64,000 nt of DNA from Bacillota bacterium (GTDB lineage: Bacteria > Bacillota > Clostridia > Clostridiales > Caloramatoraceae), in assembly GCA_023389275.1 (NCBI GenBank), contig JAEWEN010000023.1, positions 62,001 through 126,000 of the forward strand, read 5' to 3'. The notes beneath the pieces are model-generated. The model was not told the origin of the DNA. It did not search any database and saw nothing but the letters and a program-made list of their open reading frames with translations. Positions 43,641 to 52,089 of the stretch are shown piece by piece; the first letter of the stretch is position 1, and every line of letters starts with the position of its first letter. Position numbers and translations under genes: made by a program.

Positions 43641-44418
43641 ATTTTTCAACATTATATCCATCTTTAGATATGTATATATATCCATCATTTGTTTTTAATT
43701 TTAATCTTCCACTTTCATCAAAACCTTCAAAAACATTAGATTCTAGATTTTTATTAAGCTTTGCCACTTTTTTATGTGATGAATCCTTTAAAGGTTTTGT
43801 AGTCCATAAAGTATATCCAAGTCCTGGTTTAGAATTTGGCATATCAGATATATAAACTATATTTCCTTCTGATGTAAATTTTGGCTTAGCATTCCAAACA
43901 TAATCTTGTTTTGTATCTAATATTTTCCTAGTTAATTTCTTTCCAGTATTATAAGTTATATTAGGTTTTGTAATATTAGTAAAATTACCATTAATATCTA
44001 CAAGTATTAAAGACTGATCTGTTTTATCAACAAAAACAGCATTTTGTTTATTAGGAGCTATATCATATTCTACTGTTTCTAAATTTTCATTTTTAAATCC
44101 TTTTAACTGCTTGTTATCTCCTTGAACAGTATATTCAATTGTTAAAGGCTTATTGTTTTTAAGGGTATATGTATATTCAAGTACATTAGCTAAAGGAGCA
44201 TCTTCCTTTTTTTCTTCTTTTGGGTTTTCACTTTTCTTAGGCTCTGATTGTTTCTTAGAAGTAAAGTTAGGTAAAATATTAATGTTTTTCTTATTTAAAA
44301 TATATTTACCTCCAAAAAATGCTATACATAATATAATTAATAATATTAATATTATATTTAATTTTCTTCGCTTCATTCTCTTTTCATAATTTTTACTAAA
44401 TATACTTGGTTTTGACAT
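43639..44418 (-). CDS. Membrane-anchored hypothetical protein
   Basis: A 259-residue protein. Residues 1-18 are basic, 20-42 form one transmembrane segment (LNIILILLIILCIAFFGGKY), 50-75 are a Lys/Glu/Ser/Pro linker, and the rest is an exported beta-rich domain of about 180 residues. The exported part contains short repeats such as LILVDINGNFTNIT and GYIYISKDGYN, reminiscent of beta-propeller blades, but this is only an impression. I do not recognise a family. GGGAGGAA precedes the ATG. It has its own terminator. Confidence 0.65.
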   Translation of the reverse strand: MSKPSIFSKNYEKRMKRRKLNIILILLIILCIAFFGGKYILNKKNINILPNFTSKKQSEPKKSENPKEEKKEDAPLANVLEYTYTLKNNKPLTIEYTVQGDNKQLKGFKNENLETVEYDIAPNKQNAVFVDKTDQSLILVDINGNFTNITKPNITYNTGKKLTRKILDTKQDYVWNAKPKFTSEGNIVYISDMPNSKPGLGYTLWTTKPLKDSSHKKVAKLNKNLESNVFEGFDESGRLKLKTNDGYIYISKDGYNVEK

Positions 44419-44528
44419 TCTGCTTCCTCCCTAACCTTTAGTACCTTTATTTATTATACCCAATATTTATATATAAAAAAAGATTTATATCATAATTTAT
44501 GTAAATTAGATATTTTGCCCTATAAAAA

Positions 44529-44557
44529 TAAAAAGCCATCTAAATTAGATGACTTTT
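44529..44557 (-). terminator. Terminator of the tRNA cluster
   Basis: AAAAG-CATCTAA / TTAGATG-CTTTT stem with one mismatch and a T-run, 13 nt after the last tRNA. Confidence 0.7.
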
Positions 44558-44569
44558 TCTTTAAATAAA

Positions 44570-44646
44570 TGGTGCGTCTTAAGAGATTCGAACTCCTGAC
44601 ACGCGCCTTAGAAGGGCGCTGCTCTATCCAACTGAGCTAAAGACGC
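44570..44646 (-). tRNA. tRNA-Arg (anticodon UCU)
   Basis: A complete 77-nt cloverleaf with encoded CCA. Acceptor GCGTCTT / AAGACGC, anticodon loop CTTCTAA, TTCGAAT in the T loop. Identical to the copy at 45160-45236. Confidence 0.97.
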
Positions 44647-44650
44647 ATAT

Positions 44651-44724
44651 TGGAGCGGGTGATGGGAATCGAACCCACACGACCAGCTTGGAAGGCTGGG
44701 ATTCTACCATTGAACTACACCCGC
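44651..44724 (-). tRNA. tRNA-Gly (anticodon UCC)
   Basis: A 74-nt cloverleaf with CCA. Acceptor GCGGGTG / CACCCGC, anticodon loop CTTCCAA. Identical to the copy at 45240-45313. Confidence 0.97.
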
Positions 44725-44729
44725 TCAAT

Positions 44730-44804
44730 TGGAGCGGAAGACGAGATTCGAACTCGCGACGTTCACCTTGGCAAGGTGACGCTCTACCACTGAGCCACTC
44801 CCGC
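44730..44804 (-). tRNA. tRNA-Gly (anticodon GCC)
   Basis: A 75-nt cloverleaf with CCA. Anticodon stem-loop CACCT TGCCAAG GTG contains GCC. The acceptor stem begins GCGGGAG and has a G-U pair. Confidence 0.96.
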
Positions 44805-44809
44805 ATATA

Positions 44810-44893
44810 TGGTGCGGATGGAGGGACTTGAACCCCCACGTACTGGACACTAGATCCTAAGTCTAGCGCGTCTGCCAATTCCGCCACATCCGC
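44810..44893 (-). tRNA. tRNA-Leu (anticodon UAG)
   Basis: An 84-nt tRNA with a long variable arm, as expected for Leu, and encoded CCA. The anticodon loop CTTAGGA contains UAG, which reads CUA, the same codon seen as the specifier in the leuS T-box of this window. Confidence 0.96.
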
Positions 44894-44912
44894 AAATATT
44901 TTGTTTTTAAAA

Positions 44913-44988
44913 TGGTGAGCCACCAGGGGATCGAACCCTGGACACCATGATTAAAAGTCATGTGCTCTACCGACTGAGCTAGTGGCTC
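44913..44988 (-). tRNA. tRNA-Lys (anticodon UUU)
   Basis: A 76-nt cloverleaf with CCA. Acceptor GAGCCAC / GTGGCTC, anticodon loop CTTTTAA. Confidence 0.97.
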
Positions 44989-44993
44989 ACATA

Positions 44994-45068
44994 TGGCTGG
45001 GCTAGTAGGATTCGAACCTACGCATGCGGGAGTCAAAGTCCCGTGCCTTACCGCTTGGCGATAGCCCA
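44994..45068 (-). tRNA. tRNA-Gln (anticodon UUG)
   Basis: A 75-nt cloverleaf with CCA. It starts TGGGCTA as usual for tRNA-Gln; the anticodon loop CTTTGAC contains UUG. Confidence 0.97.
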
Positions 45069-45073
45069 ATAAA

Positions 45074-45151
<78 letters not shown>

Positions 45152-45159
45152 ATGTTAAG

Positions 45160-45236
45160 TGGTGCGTCTTAAGAGATTCGAACTCCTGACACGCGCCTTA
45201 GAAGGGCGCTGCTCTATCCAACTGAGCTAAAGACGC
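45160..45236 (-). tRNA. tRNA-Arg (anticodon UCU), second copy
   Basis: Same 77-nt sequence as 44570-44646, part of a duplicated Arg-Gly pair. Confidence 0.97.
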
Positions 45237-45239
45237 ATA

Positions 45240-45313
45240 TGGAGCGGGTGATGGGAATCGAACCCACACGACCAGCTTGGAAGGCTGGGATTCTACCATT
45301 GAACTACACCCGC
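45240..45313 (-). tRNA. tRNA-Gly (anticodon UCC), second copy
   Basis: Same 74-nt sequence as 44651-44724. It is the first tRNA after the promoter at 45367-45395. Confidence 0.97.
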
Positions 45314-45366
45314 ATGTAGTACTTAACACCATTTTTTCTTATTGCCATTTCCTTTAAGCATTTACT

Positions 45367-45395
45367 ATTTTAAAGCTTTTTATTTATTTTGTCAA
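45367..45395 (-). promoter_or_regulatory. Promoter of the nine-tRNA block
   Basis: TTGACA at 45390-45395, 17-nt spacer, TAAAAT at 45367-45372, between tRNA-Pro and the first tRNA-Gly. Confidence 0.8.
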
Positions 45396-45416
45396 CCTCT
45401 TTTTTTAAGAAGTTTT

Positions 45417-45492
45417 TGGTCGGGGTGACAGGGATCGAACCTGCGACCTCATGGTCCCAAACCACGCGCGCTCCCATCTGCGCCACACCCCG
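45417..45492 (-). tRNA. tRNA-Pro (anticodon UGG)
   Basis: A 76-nt cloverleaf with CCA. Acceptor CGGGGTG / CACCCCG; the anticodon loop TTTGGGA contains UGG. It is separated from the other tRNAs by about 100 nt that include a second promoter. Confidence 0.97.
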
Positions 45493-45534
45493 GTGTTCTT
45501 TCGTCGTTGGCGTTTCGCCCTTGCGACAATATTA

Positions 45535-45563
45535 AGTATATACTATGTTTTGAATTACGTCAA
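45535..45563 (-). promoter_or_regulatory. tRNA-Pro promoter
   Basis: TTGACG at 45558-45563, 17-nt spacer, TATACT at 45535-45540, about 40 nt upstream of tRNA-Pro. Confidence 0.75.
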
Positions 45564-45624
45564 CACTTTTTTTGAATTTTTTTCGATATTTTTTGATCTT
45601 TTTCGCAACCCCTTTAAAATCAAG

Positions 45625-45656
45625 GGTTTAGCAGCATATTTTTTTACTGCTAAACC
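45625..45656 (-). terminator. Probable terminator of the AIR-rph-yfcE unit
   Basis: 10-bp stem GGTTTAGCAG / CTGCTAAACC, 8 nt after the stop of the phosphodiesterase gene; the 3' tract is moderately T-rich. Confidence 0.6.
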
Positions 45657-45663
45657 TTCAATA

Positions 45664-46143
45664 TTATAAAATATTTAGTGGATTTATTTTAAAATCACCA
45701 TTTTTTATTTCTAATATTCCATATCCTTTTTGCATATCTCTTGGATATGAAATGCTTCCTGGATTAAAAAAAGTTATGTTATCTTCTTTATATAGTACTT
45801 GTTTATGAGTGTGCCCAAATAAAACTATGTCTACTTCTTTTTCCTTAGCCTTATAATAAAGCTTATCAATTCCATAATAAACACTATATTTATGTCCATG
45901 GGTTAAAAATATTTTAACTCCACTTATATCTATAGTTTTCTCCTTAAGATCTTCTTTTCCATTATCCCAATCATTATTTCCTGCAACATATATTAACTTC
46001 TTGTTATATTTTTTATTTAAGGTTAGTATATCCTCAAAATGATCTCCTAAATGTATTATAGCTTCTATATCTTTTAAAGGTTCTATAACCTTATCTAATG
46101 TATAAAGATCACCATGAGAGTCGCTTACAATTGCTATTTTCAT
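45664..46143 (-). CDS. YfcE/MJ0936-type metallophosphoesterase
   Basis: A 159-residue calcineurin-like phosphodiesterase. Metal-binding motifs are complete: VSDSHGD, HLGDHFED, VAGNNDWD, LTHGHK and FGHTHKQ. The E. coli relative YfcE is a generic phosphodiesterase without a known natural substrate. The frame starts at 46155, but GGAGG lies just before ATG 46143. It is the third gene after the AIR-synthase-like and RNase PH-RdgB genes, an arrangement common in clostridia. Confidence 0.92.
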   Translation of the reverse strand: MKIAIVSDSHGDLYTLDKVIEPLKDIEAIIHLGDHFEDILTLNKKYNKKLIYVAGNNDWDNGKEDLKEKTIDISGVKIFLTHGHKYSVYYGIDKLYYKAKEKEVDIVLFGHTHKQVLYKEDNITFFNPGSISYPRDMQKGYGILEIKNGDFKINPLNIL

Positions 46144-46156
46144 ATTTTCCTCCAAG

Positions 46157-47500
46157 CTATAGTCTTTTTAACTTGCTTTTTAAATTTAAAAGAGCACGCC
46201 CTCTATGGCTCATAGAATTTTTTTCATCACTTGATAGCTCTCCAAAGCTTTTTTCATATCCATCTGGTATAAATAAAGGATCATATCCAAATCCATTTTC
46301 TCCGTATAATTTATCTCCTATTTTACCTCTTACTTCTCCTCTAACAACTATTTTTTCATTATCAGGTGTTAAAAGTGTTATAACAGTTACAAATCTAGCT
46401 CCTCTTTTCTCTTCTGGAATATTTTTCATTTCATCTAAAAGTTTAGTATTATTTTCATTATCTGTTGCGTTTTCACCTGCAAATCTTGCTGAGTATACAC
46501 CTGGTCTTAAGTCTAATGCATATACTTCAAGTCCTGAATCATCTGATATAACAGCATGTTTAGTTAACTTTTTAACCTCACTAGCCTTTTTATATGAGTT
46601 TTCCTCAAATGTTTTTCCGTCTTCTTCAACTTCTATTTCAATACCTGCTTCTTTTAATGAAATAACTTCTATATTAAGAGTTTTTAATATATCTTTAAAC
46701 TCTACTAATTTATGTTCATTATTACTTGCAAGAACCACTTTATCAATTCTTGTTACTCTGCCTTCCCCTATTCTTAATGCATCATTTCCTAAACAGCTTT
46801 TTTGTATATTTATTAAACTTTCTATTCCACATTTAGCTGATTCAATCATAGAATTTAATTCATTTAAAGTATATGGTCTTTCTTCTCCAGTTCCTTGTAT
46901 TTCAATTATTTCTTCTTTATCTGTCATAACAAGATTCATATCTACTGTAGCCTTTGAATCCTCTTCATAACAAAGATCTAGTATAACCTCATTTTCAAAT
47001 ATACCTGCACTTACTGCTGCAACATATCCTTTTATAGGGTATACATCAAACTTTTGCTGCTTATCAATAAAGTTTATAGCATCTACTAAAGCTACAAATG
47101 CCCCTGTTATTGATGCTGTTCTTGTTCCTCCATCTGCTTGTATAACATCACAATCTATCCATATAGTTCTTTCTCCAATGGATTTTAAATCAACAATAGA
47201 TCTTAAACTTCTTCCTATAAGTCTTTGAATCTCAGATGTTCTTCCATCTACTTTTAAAGATGATGCTTCTCTTCTTTTTCTGTTTCCAGTAGACCTTGGA
47301 ATCATTCCATATTCTGATGTAATCCATCCTTCTCCAGTTCCTTTTAAAAATGATGGAACTCTATCTTCAATAGATGCTGTACATATTACCTTTGTATCAC
47401 CAAATTCTATTAAAACTGAACCTTCTGCATGTTTTATGTAATTTCTTGTGATTTTTATATTTCTTAAACTATTATTTTCTCTTCCGTCTATTCTTTTCAA
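46157..47500 (-). CDS. rph: Fused RNase PH / XTP-dITP diphosphatase (RdgB)
   Basis: A 447-residue two-domain protein. Residues 1-240 are RNase PH, which trims the 3' ends of tRNA precursors using phosphate ([48 protein letters not shown]). Residues 255-447 are a RdgB/HAM1 pyrophosphatase that removes non-canonical purine nucleotides such as dITP and XTP ([48 protein letters not shown]). Both active sites look intact. The start is TTG 47500 with AAGGAGG upstream. Confidence 0.95.
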   Translation of the reverse strand: MKRIDGRENNSLRNIKITRNYIKHAEGSVLIEFGDTKVICTASIEDRVPSFLKGTGEGWITSEYGMIPRSTGNRKRREASSLKVDGRTSEIQRLIGRSLRSIVDLKSIGERTIWIDCDVIQADGGTRTASITGAFVALVDAINFIDKQQKFDVYPIKGYVAAVSAGIFENEVILDLCYEEDSKATVDMNLVMTDKEEIIEIQGTGEERPYTLNELNSMIESAKCGIESLINIQKSCLGNDALRIGEGRVTRIDKVVLASNNEHKLVEFKDILKTLNIEVISLKEAGIEIEVEEDGKTFEENSYKKASEVKKLTKHAVISDDSGLEVYALDLRPGVYSARFAGENATDNENNTKLLDEMKNIPEEKRGARFVTVITLLTPDNEKIVVRGEVRGKIGDKLYGENGFGYDPLFIPDGYEKSFGELSSDEKNSMSHRGRALLNLKSKLKRL

Positions 47501-47512
47501 AATAATGCCTCC

Positions 47513-48487
47513 TTAATTTATTACCTTATATAATTCATCTGAGTCTGGTTGATCTAGTATTTGTTTTTTATTTCCTATTAAAATAGTATTATCACCTTCT
47601 ACTATTTTTCCTACAACAGCTGCATTAATTCCATTTTCTTTTAAAACAGTAACTAACTCTTCCCCTTTTTCTGTTGTTATTATCATAGAACCACTTGATA
47701 TAAGCTTATATGGATCTATTTTAAATAAATTAGCTATTTTTATAGTCTCTTCTTTTATAGGAATCTTATTTATATCTATACTAACAGCAAGATTACTTGC
47801 TTCTCCAACTTCCCAAATAGCACCTAATATACCACCTTCTGTAGCATCATGCATAGAGTTAACTTTAAAATTTCCTGCTATAAGTCCTGTTTCAATTACA
47901 CTTATATCATTAAGCATTAATTTTATATTTTCTATCTCTTCTTTATTAAATATACTTAAAAGCTCTTTTTCCTTATCTGCTGCTATAATTACACTTCCTT
48001 CAAGTCCTGCATATCCTGTAACTACTATATCATCATTTATTTTCGCTCCACCTGTTGTAACTATATTTTTGCCTTTTCCAATAGCAGTTATTGATACTAC
48101 TATTTTATTTACAGCATCAGTAACCTCTGTATGACCACCAAGAACTGTTACATTTATTTTTTCACATGTTTTTGTAATATCCATCATAACCTTTTTTATA
48201 TCATCTATATTTGAGCTTGGTGGCGCTAATAAAGTAACTAAAATCCCAAGTGGTTTTACTCCTGCTGATGCTATGTCATTACAAGAAATATGTACTGCAA
48301 GTGAGCCTATATCATTTACAGCTCCTGTTATAGGGTCTGTTGTAAGTACACATTTTTCTTCACCAAAGTCGACTATAGAACAATCTTCTCCTACTTTTGG
48401 CTGTACTAAAACTTCCTTATTATTTATAGTTAATTTAGAAAGAATCTCCTGGTTTAACACATCATTAGGTAATTTTCCTATTTTCAT
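47513..48487 (-). CDS. AIR synthase-related (PurM/HypE-like) protein
   Basis: A 324-residue ATP-binding protein of the PurM superfamily. The N-terminal half has VGEDCSIVDFGEEKCVLTTDP and the HISCNDIASAGVKPLG motif; the C-terminal half has MHDATEGGILGAIWEVGEAS. These fit the HypE-like group rather than PurM, PurL, SelD or ThiL, but no hydrogenase maturation gene is nearby and the HypE C-terminal Cys motif is absent. The substrate is unknown. GGAGGGA precedes the ATG; rph follows after 12 nt. Confidence 0.8.
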   Translation of the reverse strand: MKIGKLPNDVLNQEILSKLTINNKEVLVQPKVGEDCSIVDFGEEKCVLTTDPITGAVNDIGSLAVHISCNDIASAGVKPLGILVTLLAPPSSNIDDIKKVMMDITKTCEKINVTVLGGHTEVTDAVNKIVVSITAIGKGKNIVTTGGAKINDDIVVTGYAGLEGSVIIAADKEKELLSIFNKEEIENIKLMLNDISVIETGLIAGNFKVNSMHDATEGGILGAIWEVGEASNLAVSIDINKIPIKEETIKIANLFKIDPYKLISSGSMIITTEKGEELVTVLKENGINAAVVGKIVEGDNTILIGNKKQILDQPDSDELYKVIN

Positions 48488-48556
48488 CTTCTATCCCTCC
48501 AGTATAATTCCATTATAAATTAAACACTATGTTTTTCAAAGAAAGCATTTAAGAGA

Positions 48557-48584
48557 ACATTTTATTAAAACTTAGCATATTATA
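48557..48584 (+). promoter_or_regulatory. Possible sporulation-type promoter of the 512-residue gene
   Basis: AC at 48557-48558, 17 nt, then CATATTATA at 48576-48584. This fits the sigma-K pattern AC-N16/17-CATAnnnTA, but the region is AT-rich and a sigma-A reading is also possible. Confidence 0.4.
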
Positions 48585-48620
48585 TTATGATACTTTAAAT
48601 TTTTAGGTGGTGAACTTAAT

Positions 48621-50159
48621 TTGCTTTATCCTCTTAACGACAATACATCTTCAAATCTTGAAGATATTGCTTTAAATCTTTGCTTTGCATCTACTAAATG
48701 TACCGAATGGTCTATTTTATACTCTGGCCTCGGTATTTATAATCATGTTTCTAGTAAAGAAATGAAAAAAATGTTTTCACACTTTAAAGTTAAGTCTGAT
48801 GATAAATTTCTAGATCTTTTACACTTTATAAAATGTATATATAAAAAAGGAAGACCAGACTTTTTAAAGCCTTTAAAATCCTCTAAAAGAGATAGAAAAT
48901 TTCTTTGGAAACATGACAAATTTAATAAAGAGATTCCTATATTGTCCCAGGGTTTTGGTATTTTATCTTTATGTGCATGCTCAAAACTTATTAAATATCA
49001 TGAAAAAAGATTATCATTAAGTATGATAAAAGCTGCTGATATTTTATTTGATTTTGTTGATAAAAATATGAAATCAGGGGATGGACAGTTTGTATCATTT
49101 GAAGATAAGTCAAAAACTCCTAAAGAAGCAATGTTTTTAAAAAGAAAAGATAAATATCCTGATATTGTAAGTCAAACAATAATACATGAAGCTTTTTTAA
49201 CACTTTATAACGAAACATCAAACTCAAAGTATAAAAATTATTTTAAAAATAACTCTAGATATCTAGAGGAGTCTAGAAAAATATTTAAATACTTATACGA
49301 CAATCACTTAAATCTTATTTCATTAAAATCCCGTGAAATATCAAATATAATATCATCTTTATGTAGATGCTCATCTTTAGAAAAAGATAGCTCCTATATA
49401 GAAAACTATAACCATTTAATAGCTATATTATCAGCAGAGCTGTCATCTAGGGTAAAAAATACAGGTGAAGTTGAAAGACGTGAAGATTCAAGTGAAATCT
49501 CAAGTCTTATTACACATTTTAGATGTTTATCTGCTTTTATAGAAGGCTTTGGTAAAACAGACATATATAAATTTAAGGAAAAAGCAGAAAAGATTTTTTC
49601 ATATATAAGTAATCACTATGATCCTTTATCTTGTATGTTTAGTGATAAAAAAGACTATAAAATAAACTATAGTTTAAGAGATATAACTGAAATAATAAAA
49701 TCTCTTACAGTATATTATGTTCATACAGAAGATGAAAAAGCATTTCACATGCTTAAAGGCTTTTATAAGGTAACTATTTTAGATTCATCATTATTAGCTA
49801 GTACACCTGAAAGAAGCCCTGTATTTTTATCACATGAAATAAAAATACCAGATACTATACCACTTTATGAGCAAACAAAAAAAGCTCCTGTTTTTTTAAA
49901 AGGACTAGGAATTAACACTAAAAAATCTCCTTATCCTTACACTGGAAAATCATTTAATAGTTATTATGGACTATACTCTAGTTATATTTTTGCATTTTAT
50001 CTTACTCCTATTATAGAACATAAAAAAAGACTTAATGGTAATATAAGCAGCAGTGACAATGAGTTTTTAGAAGATATATATTACCGTATTATAAATAATA
50101 AAACCAATGGTGATGAAAATGCAGAAAATGAAAATTTTGGTCCAAATAATTTAGATTAA
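48621..50159 (+). CDS. Uncharacterised 512-residue protein
   Basis: A large soluble protein that I do not recognise. It begins at TTG 48621, 10 nt after AGGTGG. It has no signal peptide or membrane segment. The sequence is predominantly helical, with regularly spaced segments such as QGFGILSLCACSKLIKYHEK, IIHEAFLTLYNETSNSKYKN, HFRCLSAFIEGFGKTDIYK and ITEIIKSLTVYYVHTEDEKA. This spacing recalls alpha/alpha-barrel (six-hairpin) folds, but no catalytic motif is visible. The C-terminus is Asn/Glu-rich. It is transcribed opposite to its neighbours with a small Cys-rich protein directly downstream. Confidence 0.8.
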   Translation: MLYPLNDNTSSNLEDIALNLCFASTKCTEWSILYSGLGIYNHVSSKEMKKMFSHFKVKSDDKFLDLLHFIKCIYKKGRPDFLKPLKSSKRDRKFLWKHDKFNKEIPILSQGFGILSLCACSKLIKYHEKRLSLSMIKAADILFDFVDKNMKSGDGQFVSFEDKSKTPKEAMFLKRKDKYPDIVSQTIIHEAFLTLYNETSNSKYKNYFKNNSRYLEESRKIFKYLYDNHLNLISLKSREISNIISSLCRCSSLEKDSSYIENYNHLIAILSAELSSRVKNTGEVERREDSSEISSLITHFRCLSAFIEGFGKTDIYKFKEKAEKIFSYISNHYDPLSCMFSDKKDYKINYSLRDITEIIKSLTVYYVHTEDEKAFHMLKGFYKVTILDSSLLASTPERSPVFLSHEIKIPDTIPLYEQTKKAPVFLKGLGINTKKSPYPYTGKSFNSYYGLYSSYIFAFYLTPIIEHKKRLNGNISSSDNEFLEDIYYRIINNKTNGDENAENENFGPNNLD

Positions 50160-50193
50160 AGTGAGAATACTACTTAACAAAGGAGTTGAGGCA

Positions 50194-50352
50194 ATGATTA
50201 ATATTAATTGTGCTGAGTATTGTATACACGAAAAAAATGGGAGATGCTGCCTTTCCCATATAACACCTTCCTCGTATTTTATTGGATATAATTCTAGCTG
50301 TGCATATTATCATCCTCGAATTACTCCTTTTGAAAATTTTAATAACACCTAA
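50194..50352 (+). CDS. Small Cys-rich protein (DUF1540-like)
   Basis: The frame opens at GTG 50161, but AAAGGAG lies 8 nt before ATG 50194, giving 52 residues. The product has five Cys in a pattern CxxxC ... CC ... C (INCAEYCIHEKNGRCCLSHI, then SSCAYYHP), similar to the DUF1540 Cys-rich motif, which may bind a metal. It begins 34 nt after the 512-residue gene and is probably cotranscribed with it. Function unknown. Confidence 0.65.
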   Translation: MININCAEYCIHEKNGRCCLSHITPSSYFIGYNSSCAYYHPRITPFENFNNT

Positions 50353-50357
50353 ATAAT

Positions 50358-50387
50358 AAAAAGCTATAACAAAAGTTATAGCTTTTT
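50358..50387. terminator. Bidirectional terminator
   Basis: AAAAAGCTATAAC / GTTATAGCTTTTT stem with an AAAA loop between the small Cys-rich gene and oppA (convergent). Confidence 0.88.
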
Positions 50388-50397
50388 ATTTTATATT

Positions 50398-52029
50398 TTA
50401 TTGTTCTTTATATGCTGTATAGAATGATATAAATCCAAGTGGTGATTTGTGTAATCCCTTAATTGCTGGATTCATAAGTACTATATCAGTATAGTAGTAT
50501 ATTGGAATAACTGGCATGTCTTCCATTACAATAGCTTCTGCTTGATGATATAGTTCAAATCTTTTAGCTTCATCAAGTTCTGCTGCTGCTTTTTTAAGCA
50601 GTTCATCTACTTTAGGATTGTTATATCCAGTTTGGTTATTTGAACCATTTGATAGGAATAACTTAAGCATTGTAGATGGGTCCATATAGTCTCCTATCCA
50701 GCCTTTTCTACATATATCATAGTTTCTATCTGTCATACTGCTTAAGAATACTTTCCATTCTTGGTTGCTAAGCTTTACATTTATGTTAAGGTTTTTACGT
50801 AGCATTTCTTGAACAGCTTGAGCTATTTGCTCATGTCCTGATCCTACGTTATAAAGAAGTTCTATTTCAGGGAATCCTTGTCCGTTTGGATATCCAGCTT
50901 CAGCTAAAAGTTTTTTAGCTTCTTCTACATTTCCTTGTACTGGGAAATATTCTTTACTCTTAAAGTCATTTCCATTAGCATCAACGATTCCAGGTGGTAC
51001 TATACTATTAGCTGGAACTTCTCCACCTTTTGTTGCTGTTTCAACAATAGCTTTTCTATCAATAGCAAGTGCTAATGCTTTTCTTACCTTTGGATTGCTT
51101 ACAGCTTTGTATCCTTCAGGATTTTTTTCTTTCATTTTGTCTGAAATATTGATCATATACATATATGTTCCAATATTTTGGTATTGTTTTGCTGTACCAT
51201 CAGCTAATAAAGCTGGTACTTCTTGTGCTGGTGGTTTTTCCATATAATCAAGCTCACCTGTTTTAAATGCGTTTAGTGCATTTGTAGGTTCTGCTATCAT
51301 TCTAACTTCTAGTTTATCAAGCTTTACAGCATCTGGATTCCAGTAGTTAGGATTTTTCTCATATACCATTATGTCCTTAGGTCTCCACTCTTTTAAAACC
51401 ATAGGTCCATTTGATACATAAGTTTCTGGTTTAGTTGCCCATGAGTCATCTTTTACAATGTCTTCTCTAAGTGGCATATATGTTGGGAATGCAGTTAACT
51501 CTAGGAAAAATGCTGTTGGCGATTCTAAAGTTACTTGTAGTGTGTTGTCATCAACTACTTTTATTCCTTCAACTACTTGTGCCTTTCCTTCAAAATAATC
51601 GTGTCCACCTTTTATGTACATCATTATTTCTGAGTATGGAGAAGCTGTTTCTTTACTTAAAACTCTAGTCCATGCAAATTGGAAGTCTTTAGCTGTTACA
51701 GGCTGACCATCTGACCATTTCATTCCTTGTCTTAAATGGAAAGTGTACACTGTACCATCTTCAGATATTTCCCACTTTTCAGCAGCAGCTGGCTCTGGTT
51801 TTTTAGTTTCAGGATTAATTCTTGTTAATCCTTCAAATGAGTTTTGAATAAGAGTTCCAGCATTTAGTGATTGGTTTAAACCAGGGTCGATTGTTTGCTC
51901 TTCTTCAGAAATATTGTAAACAATTTTATTTTCTGAAGAATCTCCACCTGAACAGCTTGCAAGAACAGTTGTCATCATTACAGCTGTAAGACCAATTGCT
52001 AGTCTCTTAAAGAATTTCTTCTTTAGCAT
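50398..52029 (-). CDS. oppA: Oligopeptide ABC transporter, substrate-binding lipoprotein
   Basis: A 543-residue extracytoplasmic binding protein with a lipoprotein signal (LASC, Cys26). The family 5 signature is seen in AAEKWEISEDGTVYTFHLRQGMKWSDG and FQFAWTRVLS. It binds peptides outside the membrane and hands them to OppBC. It is the last gene of oppB-oppC-oppD-oppF-oppA. A hairpin in the oppF-oppA gap may raise its relative mRNA level. AGGAGGTAAAA precedes the ATG. Confidence 0.95.
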   Translation of the reverse strand: MLKKKFFKRLAIGLTAVMMTTVLASCSGGDSSENKIVYNISEEEQTIDPGLNQSLNAGTLIQNSFEGLTRINPETKKPEPAAAEKWEISEDGTVYTFHLRQGMKWSDGQPVTAKDFQFAWTRVLSKETASPYSEIMMYIKGGHDYFEGKAQVVEGIKVVDDNTLQVTLESPTAFFLELTAFPTYMPLREDIVKDDSWATKPETYVSNGPMVLKEWRPKDIMVYEKNPNYWNPDAVKLDKLEVRMIAEPTNALNAFKTGELDYMEKPPAQEVPALLADGTAKQYQNIGTYMYMINISDKMKEKNPEGYKAVSNPKVRKALALAIDRKAIVETATKGGEVPANSIVPPGIVDANGNDFKSKEYFPVQGNVEEAKKLLAEAGYPNGQGFPEIELLYNVGSGHEQIAQAVQEMLRKNLNINVKLSNQEWKVFLSSMTDRNYDICRKGWIGDYMDPSTMLKLFLSNGSNNQTGYNNPKVDELLKKAAAELDEAKRFELYHQAEAIVMEDMPVIPIYYYTDIVLMNPAIKGLHKSPLGFISFYTAYKEQ

Positions 52030-52056
52030 ATTTTTACCTCCTATATATTTATATAT

Positions 52057-52082
52057 AAAGGCTTTAAAACTTTAAAGCCTTT
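52057..52082 (-). other. Intercistronic hairpin between oppF and oppA
   Basis: Perfect stem AAAGGCTTTAAA / TTTAAAGCCTTT with a very short loop, followed by TATATATAAA rather than a U-run. It may act as a weak terminator or stabilise the 3' oppA mRNA; the role is inferred. Confidence 0.5.
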
Positions 52083-52089
52083 ATAATCA

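Noticed and set aside
46098..46970. 290-codon plus-strand frame opposite the RNase PH-RdgB gene
   Set aside because: Long only because the real gene on the other strand avoids certain codons; no ribosome binding site, no protein-like domain, and the minus-strand product is unambiguous.
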